DNA of 64,000 nt from the NCBI GenBank assembly GCA_001179505.1, contig CDMY01000450.1:1-64000 (forward strand), written 5' to 3'. This DNA is from Vitrella brassicaformis (Eukaryota > Sar > Vitrellaceae). The position numbers were made by a program, and so were the translations under genes. This document shows positions 1-11,827 of this stretch, piece by piece. The notes beneath the pieces were generated by a model. That model searched no databases and was not told the DNA's origin. It was given only the letters and a program-made list of their open reading frames with translations. Position 1 is the first letter of the stretch; each line of letters opens with the position of its first letter.

Positions 1-525
1 AAAATCACCGCACAAAAGCACATAACCATCCTCAGCCAGTTGCTCACACAGCAGGGTGAAGGCACTCCACCACTCACCACCCTGGCCGTCGTCATCGGGG
101 CGCATGAAAGGAGGCACGTAGCAGGCAAGCAGAAACACTGGGCGATCCAGACCGAACAACTGCTGGTCCGCTCTCAGTATGACTACATTAGAAAGTGGCG
201 TCTCTCGACGTGTGAGCAGGTGAAAGACACGCGTACTCGTGTACCACGCAACCCCGCCCGACTTGACTTGTTTGTTCGCCGAACTACTGTACAAGAGGGC
301 ACGTGGCGAAGACCAGCAAGTATAGCCAGTGAGAGCCACAGGCGGGTCATCCTCGTCCTGTTTCGTCTCAATAAAAGCGAGAAAGTCATAACGAACGCGT
401 TTGCAACCATCCCACGTACACAAGTCATCCAGCAAGTCACCATATGCACGGAACTTCGCCGCTAAGTCCTGGATATTCAAACACAGAAACGTGAAGGCCG
501 GCAGCGAAGAGCTGGCCGGCGTCAT
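1..525 (-). mobile_element. Non-LTR retrotransposon endonuclease domain, cut by the window edge
   Basis: A minus-strand frame stays open from an ATG at 525 to position 1, and without an ATG back to a stop near 611. It reads like the N-terminal half of an exonuclease-endonuclease-phosphatase fold as found in LINE elements: an opening strand FLCLNIQDLAAKFRAYGDLL, then DFLAFIETK where the metal-binding Glu is expected, GGVAWYTS, then LLACYVPP and finally LLCGDF, which matches the usual GDFN motif at the edge. No reverse transcriptase is visible because the element would continue to the left. A cellular EEP nuclease is the alternative; the GGVAWY and ACYVPP segments favour the retroelement type. 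Whether the element is intact cannot be judged. It lies head-to-head with the protease gene that starts at 689. Confidence 0.6.
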
Positions 526-571
526 GGCGATCGACGCAATGCATGGTGGAATCAGCAACCCCTGCGAATTT

Positions 572-580
572 AAGCTCGCA
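572..580 (+). promoter_or_regulatory. AAGCTCGCA promoter motif, copy 1
   Basis: Copy of the nine-base motif seen in eight head-to-head intergenic regions of this window. It lies between the retroelement ORF (start 525) and the protease start (689). The flanks TAAGCTCGCAAAC closely match those of the copies at 4914 and 11819. Confidence 0.5.
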
Positions 581-688
581 AACGGCGATCGCTCCACAGA
601 GAAAACCCGTGTCTATTTGCTTTGGTGCAAGTGTTGGTGCTGCACAGACCGCTGCCATCACAACCGCCTGGCAAAATAGACTTCTGCA

Positions 689-3545
689 ATGGGGAGGCCG
701 CTGCATGCGCTTCATTCCCTCGGGGCCTTTCTCTGCCGCCTCTCACTCATCCTCCGCGCCCTTTCCCTCCTCTGCCTGGCGCATTGCAGCCGTGACCTGC
801 CTGTTCACTGCCTACATGGCGACTTGCTCGGCGAGTGGCTCTTCCACATCGGTGAGTGGCTGGACTGTGATGGCGGCAAGGCTGACCCCTTCTGTGGCTT
901 CTCCCTGCCCGATTCTGAGGACGCCCACGACGAGCAGACGCCGCCCATCTCCACGTCGAGCAAGTTTCATGAGAAGAGGAGAGTGACGGGGAAGCTGGAG
1001 AGAATCGACGTGAGTATGGGAGACGGAGCGGCGGGGATATGGACACCGGTATATGACGAGGGGATTCATATGGAGACACTTCTCAAGAAGGACAAGCCGC
1101 ACACTCTATGGTTCGCTTCTTCAAGTATAGAACGACAACCACACAGGAACGGCAGCGGGTTGAGAACTCGTTTTGCGACACCACACTCGTGGGGTGGTGG
1201 CTGGAGCTTCCCCCTGAGCTCCTTCCTGCCTCCCCACACAAGAACGTCACCAGCAGAGACATGGCATCCGTCGCGCAGGCGACCATCAAGTCGTTCGAAC
1301 ACATGCAGCGACACGACATCACCAGCGGCTGCTTCTACGCTGAGAGAGTCAAGGCCGCCAAGGACAGCCCTCAGCCTCTGAGTGGCCTATCTCCTACATA
1401 CGCCCGCAACGGGGGCGACAACAGCTGGAGGGATGCGCGGGGCGGCGACTGTGTGTCTCACGATGTGTCGTCATTTGTGGAGAATGGAGGAGATGTTTTT
1501 GTCTCCAGCTGGGACCAAGACGACGAGGTGAGGTGCTCTCAGAGTCACAACAAAAAGGACCCTCTGCATCTTTCGTGTCATCCATCATCTATCTATTGCT
1601 GTCCGGGCTGTCTGTCTGTCTGTCTGTCTGTCTGCAGCGCGAGAGGGTCCCGTCTGTGAGCCACGGTGGCAGGAGACACAAGAGACGCGGCAAGATCGAC
1701 TCGAGGCTGAAGGCTCCCGGACAAGCAGCTTCCACCAGGAAACCATGGGATCGGAAGCACTTCAGCTGGCGCAGCAAAGCAGACGTCGAAGAGAGGGTCA
1801 GTGAGTGGACGCATGGAGGGAATACATACAAACAGACAACACCTTTGAGACAGACACAGGCTTGTTCTTCTATGCCCTCTGTCCAGACAGGCATTGCCTT
1901 CCCCGATGACGGTTGGGACCATATCAACGGTCTGGTTCCCCCTCCCCCAGACCAGCGTACGTGTGGTTCATGCTACGCTTACGCCACCACATCCATGATC
2001 ACGGCAAGGTGGGCCCAGACAGCCACCTTGTGCACCAGCACCCGTGCACTGCACATCAATGCCGCTTTCATCTCTCTCGCAGGTTATGGCTTCGATACAT
2101 AAACGAGAAGGAGGTGTTCAGGAGACTGAGGGCATCGCCAGAACACGTACATGAGGGACAGACAGGGAGAGACAGCGGCACCCCCATTCCACTGACTGAT
2201 ACGATCGATCCATGCCTTCAGGCATACAAGTGCAGCGTCTACAACCAAGGCTGCAAGGGCGGCTACCCCTTCCTCGTTGGCAAATTCACTAACGAAGTCG
2301 GCCTTAGATCTGAGCAGTGCGTCAGCGCCACCCGGGAGCAGCTCACGAGAACAAACACCACACAACTCAGCCACAGTGACGCCCTACTCGACGCGCACAT
2401 GTGCAATCTCCTCGGCGGCCAGATCAGCCCCCGAGGAGCCCTGGACTGTCGCCTGCCCGAGCAGCCGCTGGTGGACCCATTGCCGGAGGAGTGTGCGTAT
2501 GTGATCCACGTCTCTCAGTGGACGTATGTGGGCAGCAAGGGGGTCATGTCTATGTGCTCTGAGGAGGCCCTGAGGGAGGAGATATGGCGGGCAGGGCCGG
2601 TCACGGTGTCGATTGAGCCCGAAGGTGGGTGGGCGGAGACATCAGGTGGCACACGATACTATCAATGTGGGATGGATGGATGGCTTGTGTGTGTTGGTGT
2701 GGGTGTGGTGACAGGTGCGTTCAACGCGTATCGCGGCGGGATTCTGAATGCGACCTACCTGCCTGAGAAGAAGGCAGTGGGCAAGGACGACCTCAGCTGG
2801 CAAAAGGTAGATCGGTCAGCGGAGACACGCACAACACAGCTAGAGGCATGAAACTCATCCATCTGGTCGTCTGTCTGTCTGTCTGTCTGTCTGCAGGTGG
2901 ACCACTCTGTGTTGCTGGTGGGGTGGAGTGAGGACCAACACAAAGAAGAGAAGTATTGGGTCGTCCAGAACTCATGGTCGGTCGGTCGGTCAGCACACAG
3001 ACAACAGACAGACCAGGCCATGCACACAAACATTTTTCCCTTGTGTATGTCCTGAACTGAACAGGGGCAGCGTGTGGGGTGAGGACGGCTACATGCGGAT
3101 ACTGCGTGGGGCGGAGGAGCTGTCTGTAGAGTTCAAGGGTGTGGCTGCCGAGGTGGCGCTGTACAAGAGCGACGACCCGTCACGGCCGGCGAGGAGGGGG
3201 GGGGATGCTCGTGCCGTATGTCAGCGCATCGTAAATCAATCGACCAGGAGTGGAGTGCATCGTGAATGGGTGATGCGATCCATGGGGTGTGGTGTGTGTA
3301 CGGTAGTGGTCCGTTTGCGTCTGCCTGTCAAGGCCAAGCCACGACCATTACGTCTCATCTTTGTCTGTCTGTGTGTGCGGTCCAACTCGTACCAACGTCC
3401 GTCAGTCAGGCATTGTGCAACCACAGCAGGCAAAGCAAGTCCCACCTCATGGATACAGCTTGCACAGCCGCCAGATCTCAACGAGAATATTCTCTCTCTG
3501 AATACTCCCGCCAAGATCCTGAAGCTGTTCAAGACATATCCATGA
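689..3545 (+). CDS. Cathepsin C-like (dipeptidyl peptidase I) cysteine protease, apparent frameshift
   Basis: Papain-family protease with the cathepsin C layout. The ATG at 689 opens a hydrophobic signal peptide, followed by an exclusion domain (DLLGEWLFHIG, then WFA and FFKY). The mature domain carries the catalytic Cys in TCGSCYAYA (about 1960), the CKGGYPF segment, the catalytic His in VDHSVLLVGW (about 2900) and the Asn in VVQNSWG, which is rebuilt across an intron at 2977-3064. At least eight exons join in frame, with donors at 1528, 1797, 2009 and 2977 and acceptors just before 1638, 1887, 2083 and 3065. The exclusion domain switches frame at about 1116: WFA is in one frame and FFKY in the next, exactly one base short, so this is either a sequence error or a disabling mutation. 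The C-terminal tail after about 3230 is uncertain. Family members act in acidic lysosome-like compartments and remove N-terminal dipeptides. Confidence 0.8.
1612..1637 (+). repeat. CTGT microsatellite forming a 3' splice site
   Basis: CTGT units run directly into TCTGCAG, the acceptor of a cathepsin C intron, and serve as its pyrimidine tract. An equal arrangement lies at 2866-2896. Confidence 0.7.
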
Positions 3546-3689
3546 GGAAGAGACAGCTTTCTGAAGCCACCCACGCAGTCACCGAAAAAGCGGCGCGTTA
3601 CGTCACGTCACAAATAAATAGTCACGATTTACATCCTTCGCCCACCCACCCACCATCCACCCACCACCCTGGGCCATGTATGCATTTCT

Positions 3690-4906
3690 CTATCTGAATG
3701 CCAGTCCGTGCTCAGTGTAGAAGTAGTCGGCACACTGGCGGTACAAAAGGTTCACAGCTCCCTCGTTGTCAAACACCACGTCGGCACGCCGCAGCTTCTC
3801 GTCGCGCGAACTCTGACTCCTGATCGATGAATGCCACACACACAAGACAAGACAGCACAGCACCAGACACCACACACATTGCCCAACAACCAAACCAGCC
3901 CTCTCCCCTCCCCTCCCATCCCATCTTCTGACCTGATCTGCCTCTCGACCCTCTCGGGCGGCGTGTGGACTCTCTCCATGACGCGTCTGGCCTGGGTGCC
4001 CTCGGTGACATCCACCAGTAGGATGGGGCTGCACAGCCAGTGCATGCCCGTCTCGAACAGCAGGGGGGCTTCGATGGCCACCCACCGGTGGAACCGCAGG
4101 AGGCGGGCCGTGATGAGCTTGAACATGAGGCGGTTGGTGATGAAGGGGTGGGTGATGGCGCTGAGCTTCTTGCGCACTGCGTCGCCACGGTTGGGGTCGG
4201 AACTCCACGCCAAAGCAGCCATCTTCTCGCGGTCGATGTCACCTGGACATCACACGAACAGGGAGACCGACTTGGGCGTCTGTCTGTGTGTGTTGTGTGT
4301 GTTAGGTATGTGCCCACCGCCCCGCACATACCTGATTCGGTGAGTATGGAGCGTCCGAATGCCTTGACGAGGGCACGGTGGGCGGGGTGGTTCTTGACGA
4401 GTATCTCTCTGCTGATCTGGTCGCAATCGAGGACGATGAACCCATTGTCACGCATGAACTTGCCTGCACAACCACACACCACAACCACACACACAGCCAC
4501 ACTGCCAGCCATGCTCATTCATCCATCCACCTTGGTCAGTCAGTCACCCAACCAACCATCCCTCTCTCTCTCCCTCACCGAGTGTGCTTTTGCCGCTGCC
4601 AATGCCTCCCGTGATTCCGAACACGCACAGCCTGGAGCCGATGATGTGCAGCACCAGGCCCCATAGGCCGTATGCGGGGCTCACAAGGGCGCTGAAGATC
4701 TCCCCCCCCACGGCGATGCTCAGGATGCCAAAGTATGCTGTCGGCGACTTCAGCAAGCCCTTCTTACGGAACGCTGTCTTTCGTCTGAGGAGACCCAGTG
4801 GAAGCTGGCACAGAGCGAAGAGTCCAGCGAACACGGCTGGCAGGATGGACGAGTTGCGCACAGGAAGAGCCATGTTTAGATGAGATCCCACCCTCCTTCC
4901 CAGCAA
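3690..4906 (-). CDS. Dephospho-CoA kinase with N-terminal membrane segments
   Basis: Catalyses the last step of coenzyme A synthesis, phosphorylation of dephospho-CoA by ATP. Four exons join cleanly: 4579-4906, 4332-4463, 3933-4242 and 3690-3819. The P-loop FGITGGIGSGKSTLGKF spans the first junction. LDCDQISREIL, the EAPLLFETG segment, VDVTEGTQARRVMER and the C-terminal DEKLRRADVVFDNEG (the conserved RAD...NxG end of CoaE) follow in family order. Ahead of the kinase are about 90 residues with two hydrophobic stretches, which suggests a membrane anchor or organelle-targeting region; bacterial CoaE lacks this. The start at 4906 (or the ATG at 4873) is uncertain. The gene is divergent from the PX gene at 5111, with the AAGCTCGCA motif between them. 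Confidence 0.88.
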
Positions 4907-4913
4907 AGCTACT

Positions 4914-4922
4914 AAGCTCGCA
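4914..4922 (+). promoter_or_regulatory. AAGCTCGCA promoter motif, copy 2
   Basis: The motif sits in the flank TAAGCTCGCAAAT, eight bases upstream of the dephospho-CoA kinase ATG at 4906 and about 190 bp upstream of the PX gene. Confidence 0.5.
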
Positions 4923-5110
4923 AATGCGTGTGGAGATCTTTTCAGAAAAAACGCATTGATTCGTCACCAGTACCTTGCTTGTGAGGGAGGAGGTGCGGCA
5001 GGGGGAAGATCTCATCTCGTTTCGAGTGTTTGGATCTTCGCCGAGGTCGCATCGACAGGAGGAGACGGTTCGAGAGGCCCGGAGGGCGCCGGGCGCCTCC
5101 CGACGACAGC

Positions 5111-6483
5111 ATGAGAGGTGTGGAGCGGTTCCTTATGCGCAGCGGCCTTCGCAATCATCTATCTATCTCATTCGTCTGTGTGTGGTGATCTTACAGGATA
5201 CAGCGTTCTCTTCGTCGGCAACTCAACCAGAGGTCAGCACAGCACAGCACAGCACAGCACTCAGCAACAGCGCACAGCGATGCCAGTGTGTTCAGTGAGC
5301 GGTTGGCATTTGCCGGCTGACGCGACGCGTGTGGTGTGTGATTCATTCATTCATTCAGATGGCCACACTGAGTATCAGCTGAAGGTGGTGGACCCCGAGA
5401 ACACCAGCTGGTTCACACAGAAGCGGTACCGGGAGATCCGGGAGCTGCACGACCAGCTCAAACTCAGATTCCCACAAGAACTACAATGGGTAAGGAAGGG
5501 AACCAGCCAGTCGACACACACACACGCGAGAAATCAGACAGACAAAATTGCGTGTGTGGGTGTGGCCGGTTCGGTGTGTGCGCAGTTTCCCCCGAAGCGG
5601 TTGTTCAACAACATGGACAGCGCGTTCATCAACGAGCGTCAGCACCAGCTGCAGCTCTACCTCAACAAGGTCCTGCAGCTAGACCCAACGTGCTCGGTTA
5701 AAGTCCTCAGGAAGTTCCTGGAAATCAAACCCAAACCAGGTTACTAAATGCACTTCACGGGCGCCCTGACACACCCATGCATGGTTTCCTTCGGTTGTGC
5801 AGAGCCCGGTCGTTTAGCGTATGGCATCGAGTCTGCCACGGCCCACCAGCTGCTGCTGGACCGTGCGTCAGGTCAGTTCCTGGACCTGTCGCAGACGCCC
5901 CAGCCCTTGGACGCCACCGAGGCTGAGCAGAAGGCCTCCAACTACAGCCAGGTCTTCTCACGGATGTCACAGCTGTCGGTCGGCCCGCACAACACACTGC
6001 CCTTCCAGCCACAGTTCAAGCAGGCCAACTTCAGCGCTGAACAGGTGGGTATGGTGTGCTGTGCTGTCGATGGTGATGCTGATTGATCAATCGGTGGATT
6101 GGCTTGCGGGGCGCTGTGCTTTGTTTGTCATTCAGATGGAGGAGCAGATATCGAAGCCCTCGCTGGCGCAGACAGGTAGGCGCAGTTAGGAGATCAAGAT
6201 CTCGAGCGCGGCGGGTGGGGCGGGCGGCACTGCATCTGTCTGTCTGTCTGTGTTTGTGTTCAGACGGCCGTGTGGTGAGTGATGCGTTGGATGAGCTGTG
6301 CGTCATACTGTCGACCAACAGGAGGATAGAGGTCGGTAAACAAACACACACACACACTGCGGTCGATGGGCATTCCGATTGATCCCCTCTGTATGTATGT
6401 CATCTATCTGTGTCCTATAGGGGCTGGACGACATCATTGTGCCCTTCCCACCGATCGTTGTCCCCCTCAGCTCGGCAAGCTGA
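5111..6483 (+). CDS. PX-domain (sorting-nexin-like) protein
   Basis: A phosphoinositide-binding PX domain is assembled from several exons. A short first exon with the ATG at 5111 would join to GYSVLFVGNSTR, then DGHTEYQLKVVDP, KRYREIRELHDQLKLRFP, FPPKRLFNNM (the polyproline PX loop) and FINERQHQLQLYLNKVLQ. After about residue 120 a non-PX tail follows (EPGRLAYGIESATAHQLL..., NYSQVFSRM, DALDELCVILSTNRRIE), ending at TGA 6481-6483. PX proteins bind PI3P on endosomes through an RRY/F-type basic pocket; the residues KRYRE fit that pocket. An exon end near 5747 also offers a stop if the following intron is retained. The first exon would have only seven coding bases before a weak donor, so the true start could differ. 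Confidence 0.75.
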
Positions 6484-7399
6484 CGCACACATGACATGCA
6501 TCGTTGGTTGCAAGAGAGAGAAGTTTTGACGACGCACGGTACGGTGAGTACTCACTGCACTGGCTGACATGTGGCTGTAAAGATGGTGATGTAGGTAGCG
6601 TAGAGAGAGAGAGACGGGCCTGCCTGCCTGCCTGCCTGTGTTTTTTGGTCACACACATTACATTCATGACCGTGCATGTGTGCCGATGATCGCTGCAGAG
6701 AGTGGTAGGGGGAGGGAGGGATGGGTGGATGGATGGATGGATGGATGGCGAGCACTGGGTGGTACCTACCTACCTGGGCACACAGCCAGAGTGCCGCGAA
6801 CCCACGGGTGTGGTGTTGGTGGTGTTTCAAGCCAACACATGGATGGCGTGATGGGATGGATGGCGTGATGTGATTTGATGACGATGCACGATGCACGATC
6901 TACGCAGACAGACCCATTCATTCATGGAAAGCTTCAATGGACTCACTCAGACGCCGTCATCACATGCATGTCATGTCCGTCCACCCATCCATCCATCGGT
7001 CTGTCTGTCTGCACCAGGCAGGCACCAGAGCGTGATACTCAGCGCCACCGACACACACACACACACACATCCATCCCATCGAGCGTGGTTGAGCTTAGCT
7101 TGGTACGGGTCAGTCAGTCAGGGAAAGCAGGCAGGCTTTGGCAGCCTCCTTCCCTCCATCCCTACTCGATCAAGCTCCCCTCCCACATGTCAGTCAATCA
7201 AACTCCCATACAAACAAATACTCACGGTCATGTCACGCCCAACACATGCACTCAATGCACAAATCACTTACTCGTCTGGTCTCGTCCGCATGATGTGATA
7301 AAAGCACTCCATCACGCCACACACATCAACGTATTAACGAATTGGATGGGCACGTGTCTATCGTATGGAAGAGATGAAAGAAAGTAACACCACTGCTAG
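6484..7399. other. Convergent intergenic region rich in GGAT repeats
   Basis: The 916 bp between the ends of the PX and TRAP1-like genes hold no credible coding exon. The region contains TGCC tetranucleotides (about 6621-6640), GGAT repeats (6721-6750), CA runs (about 7050) and CCAT repeats. Confidence 0.6.
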
Positions 7400-10300
7400 C
7401 TAGGCCTTGGCCTCCGCCGTTTTGCCCGTCGGCTCCTCCTGCATCGTGTCAAAGCTCTCACTGCTCGCCGCTCTCCCGCTGCTGCTGGACGGTGTCTCTT
7501 CTGACGGAGGGGGTGGGTCAGATGTCGCAGCCCGGTCCTCTGGTGCATCCGTCGGTGGCGGCTGGTTGACGCCAGGGGATGACGACGAGTAATACGCATA
7601 GCTGGCCGTCACCTGCATGGGAGGACGGATGATGGAATTGAATGCTGTCAGCCCTGACAGCCTCCTTGGCTGTCTGTCTTGTCTGGCTGACCGACCTGTA
7701 AGAGGTTGTTGAGTCTGTCGAGCATGGTTTTGGGTTCGTCTAGGATGCCCGCAGCGATGCACGCGTTGTCGTACAGCTGCTCCGTCAACATCTGCAGGAT
7801 ACATAGCAGATACATACGCCACAGACAATACTCATGGCTTCACGCTTGTGGCCATCCATCGCTGCGTGCGGTGGGGTGGCTGTCTTGCCTGTGCAATGTC
7901 AGGTTGTGATGTCTGCAGGTGGTAGAGGGAGGTGGTGAGCTCGTGGCCAGGGTTCAACTCCAATGTCACCGGCAGATTGGCCAGATCTGCTTATCGTCGA
8001 TAAATAAATATGACACACAGAGAACAGAGAGGCACACGGCAGTTCCATTCCACGCGGCTCTTGTAGTGTCGGTTTGGGTGTGTGTGCGTGTTACTTGAGG
8101 GTCCTTCCTCGCTGCCCTTCATCATGCTCTTCATCATCTTCCTGCACACACACACACACGAATCCACAGCAAACCACCAGGTGGTGTCAACTATCCTGAG
8201 TGTGTATGTGACCTCATGGTAGATGAGAGGAATCCCGTGACGACGGCGGGGCTCTTGGTCAGCCGAGAGGAGAACTTGATGGCCGTCACACGGTTCCCCA
8301 ACACACCCTGATATATGCACCATGACACGGCCAGCACACAGAACAATCCGTTTTGAGTGTCGTGTCTGCTGGCTCGAGATGCTTGCGGTTCACACAAGTG
8401 TACCTTGATGTAGCCCTCGAGTTGGCTCTGCTGCTCCGAAGACAACGCCGGCCTCTCCACCTGTCAGTCGCGTCGCGCGCACACACGAAGCAAAGCACCC
8501 GTCCGTCCGTCAGGTTGCTAAGTGACGAGGGTGAGTGGTGTATGAGTGAGTCCATTCATTTGCATGCATACGTCTTTCTTGTCCTCAGCCTTGGTCTCTT
8601 CGTCGGCCTCTGCTTCTTGCTCCTCCTCGAGTAGTGGCTCGAAGTCATCCTCGGGGCTGTCCACCGCAACCAGCTTCTTGCCATCGTAGTTCTGATATGA
8701 TGGCAAAGAGAGCGACACATACACCACAAGGGGTCGCTTGGTGGACACGGGGCTCTGGCCAACCTAACCTACCTGCAGGTTCATGGCGACGAACTCATCA
8801 ATCTCGTCATACATCAGGAGCACATTCCTGCAGGGAAGGGAAGACATTCACATGGGTGACATGGGTGGGTGTACAGGGCAGGCCCTCCCTGGTGTGGCTT
8901 CTCCCTCCCCCCTCCCTCCCACCTACCCACCTGTCTTTCTGGAGGAACTGCTCCATGTACGGTGAGGCCAGTGCGGTCTGCCGGTTGGTCGCACACATGT
9001 AGTAGATGTTCTCCTGCTTGGCCTTCATCGACTTGACGTACCTGCAGGGAGGGAGGACACACAAACCACACACAAACCACACACGCGTCGCGGGGGACAC
9101 ACAGACACGTCACGCACACATGACGGACGGCACCATAGCTACCACCATCATGATATATGCTGTTTGGTTGCCCACCCACTCACTCTTCGAGTGAAATGTA
9201 TTCCTTGGGAGGCTTCTGCGAGCACTCGTATCGCAGCAGCTTGACGAGTTGGTTCTTGTGTGCGCCGCCTGTGCCGCCGGTGGAAGTCTCCTGCTGGCCC
9301 ATGTCCTCGAGCAGCCCCTCCTTGAGGTAGCTGCTGAACTTGTGGTAGAACTGAAGGAACTTCTTGCCGTCTCTCTGGGACTGTCAGATACACAATAAGA
9401 AGGAACCGATGCAACGACGAGACACGACCCACGTGTTGGCGGGGATGATAGGTAGATAGCTCCCTCACCTCTTCGTCGAAGAATTTGAGTATCCGCCTAA
9501 CGACGGCATAGCTGAGCTTCTCCATCAGCCGAGTGTCCTGCATGTTTTCCCTGCTGATGTTCAGGGGGAGGTCCTCGCAGTCGATGACCCCCCGGATGAA
9601 CCCCAGCCACCGAGGAATCACCCTCGACGCCGACTTCTGAACCAACACGCGCCTGATCAGCCAGCCACGCACAGACAGACACCAACACATACAATAGAAT
9701 GCGCCGGCGCAGCCGTGTGTGTATGTTTCCCACCCACCCACCCCGCCCCGCCCCGGCCACCTTGAGTGCAGGGCGACGCTGACTTCTCTGTCAGTCTGCT
9801 TCTGGAAGATCCGCACGGGTGCGTCCTCGGGAATGTAAAACAGCGACTGAGTCAGCCAGCCACAGAGAGGGAGGCCACACAGACAGAGGCAGGCCCGCCC
9901 TGTGTTGTCTGTCGATTGTCTTGTCTGTGTGGCACAGCACACGCTGTCTTGTCTGTCTTACTCACCTTGATGGACAGCGGGGCGTCGGTGTTGAACCTCA
10001 GTGTATAGAGGGGCTCACCATACGTCGTGTTGCCCAGAAACCTGACAGACATTAGCGATCGACCATGCCATGGACCAGCAAGGAGTGCAGCCCGTTGTGC
10101 CCGTTGTGTGCGTGTGTGAATGCCCACGTACCTCAAGAACTCCTTGTGCTCTTCCTCCGATACGCTGGACTTGAGCCACAAGGCCTCCTGTGGGTTCAGC
10201 CTCGTCTCGTCAGTCCCTTCCTTCAGGTACAGCGGGAAGCTGCACAAATGAGTAAGGCACACACATGAGCACACAGTATCTGCCCTACCCCCCATCCATC

Positions 10301-11688
10301 ACATGTGCCTGCTGTGGCTCCCTCCCTCCCTGCCCACCTGATGAAGCTGGAGAAATGTTCGGCCTTGGTTTTGCAGTTCTGGGGGTTGGCGAACTCCAGG
10401 CAGTCGGGCTTCAGGTGACACACAATGCGGCTGCCGCGGGCAGGCGCCTCATCCAGGGGGCACTCACTGACCACACCAACACAACCAGCACACAAACCGG
10501 ATGGATGGATGCCGTGCCTGGGAGGAGGAAGGACCACGTGTGTGCCGACTGACCGTATGTTGAAGGAGCCCAGGCCGTCCGAGGTCCAGTGCCACGCAGA
10601 TGCGCCCTTGTCGGCATCAAAGTGACGGGTGAAGACCTCCACCTTGTCCGACACGATGAATGACGAGTAGAAGCCCACCCCGAACTGACCGATGAGGGCC
10701 TGGGCCCGCTCACTCTCGCCCCCACTGGCAGCCTTGTTGGCCTCCTCGATGAACTTGCGGGAGCCCGACTTGGCGATGGTGCCGAGGTTGTCGATGCAGT
10801 CCTCCCTCGTCATGCCCACACCGCTGTCCTGCAGACGCAGACAGATGGGCCGAGAGGATGGGATGGGCTGCTTCGTGTGTGTGGAGTGGAGAGTCTGCCG
10901 TCTGACTGACCTCGATGGTGAACGTTTTTGCGGCAGGGTCTGCCGATATGACGATCCTCAGGGCACCCTCCTCCTCAGGCACCGATGGGGCTGCACACGG
11001 TGGTCGGTGCGAGTCGAGTCGTGTTGCCAGCCAGTATCTATCCATTCGTTGGAGCCTTGCAAGCTTACCTTGCCCCGAGACCTGTAGGAATCTGAGTTTC
11101 TCCAGCGCATCACTGGCATTCGATATCAACTCACGGATGAACACCTGAGCGATGGATGCCATGCCGACCACACACACACACACACACACACAAACACGCA
11201 AACACACTGCCTGTCCAGCTCAGCTCAGCTCGTTGCAGCCCCTCCCTTCCCATCCGGACTTCTTTGTCGGTGTAGAGAGAGTGTGTGACGATGTGCAGCA
11301 GCTTCTGCGTCTCAGCGCGGAACTCCATCGTCTCCCCGCCCTCCCCCTCACCCGCAGATGTGCTGAGAAACCGACAGGAGTGGCGCAACGCACAGCTGGT
11401 GGGGAGGGGGGCACCGGGCGCTGAGCGGTCAATGCCATGGAGTGTGCTTGGCAGTGCTGCGAAATGCCGTGATGCAGCGATCTGTTGTGCTGCCAGGAAG
11501 CCTCGAACGACACTGCCGGAGGCTGAGGGAACACGCACCCTGAAGATACACAGACAGACAGACAGACAGGCAAAGCAGCAGATAAAGAGGTGGGATTGAT
11601 AGATCTGTGCGTGCGTTCTGTTGAGGCATGCAGAGGCCGCTTCTGCCTGCCTCGGTGGCCTGGCGTACCTGAGAGAGCTGCGGATCAT
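7400..11688 (-). CDS. TRAP1-like mitochondrial Hsp90 chaperone
   Basis: ATP-dependent chaperone. A 20-base first exon (11669-11688, MIRSSLR) joins a presequence-like stretch rich in Arg, Ser and Ala that ends at [10 protein letters not shown]. Then come [20 protein letters not shown] and the ATPase motifs [18 protein letters not shown] and [11 protein letters not shown]. The middle domain follows ([34 protein letters not shown]), then the C-terminal dimerisation region ([23 protein letters not shown]). About fourteen introns interrupt the gene. The protein does not end in MEEVD; it ends in a Ser/Pro-rich tail. The missing charged linker and the mitochondrial-type N-terminus favour TRAP1 over cytosolic or ER Hsp90; a plastid location cannot be excluded. 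The stop TAG is at 7400-7402. The gene is head-to-head with the EH-domain gene across a palindromic motif. Confidence 0.9.
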
Positions 11689-11810
11689 TGCCTTGCAATG
11701 AGTGCGATCGAATGGCGCCTTCTTGTGAGATCCTTGTGCTTTGCAGCAGGGCCCTTAGCGCCGCGGGGGGGGAGTGAAAGAAGACGCGTTCTTGGCAAAT
11801 GGTTCCTTCC

Positions 11811-11827
11811 TGCGAGCTAAGCTCGCA
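11811..11827. promoter_or_regulatory. Palindromic double copy of the AGCTCGCA motif
   Basis: TGCGAGCT at 11811-11818 and AGCTCGCA at 11820-11827 are separated by one base and form a perfect inverted repeat. It lies 123 bp upstream of the TRAP1-like start and 180 bp upstream of the EH-domain start. Its symmetry suits a dimeric factor or a bidirectional promoter; that reading is inference. Confidence 0.55.

Noticed and set aside
7950-7966. GGGTTCAACTCC, similar to a tRNA T-arm
   Set aside because: It lies inside a TRAP1-like coding exon and no acceptor stem or D-arm accompanies it. I found no tRNA or rRNA in the window.
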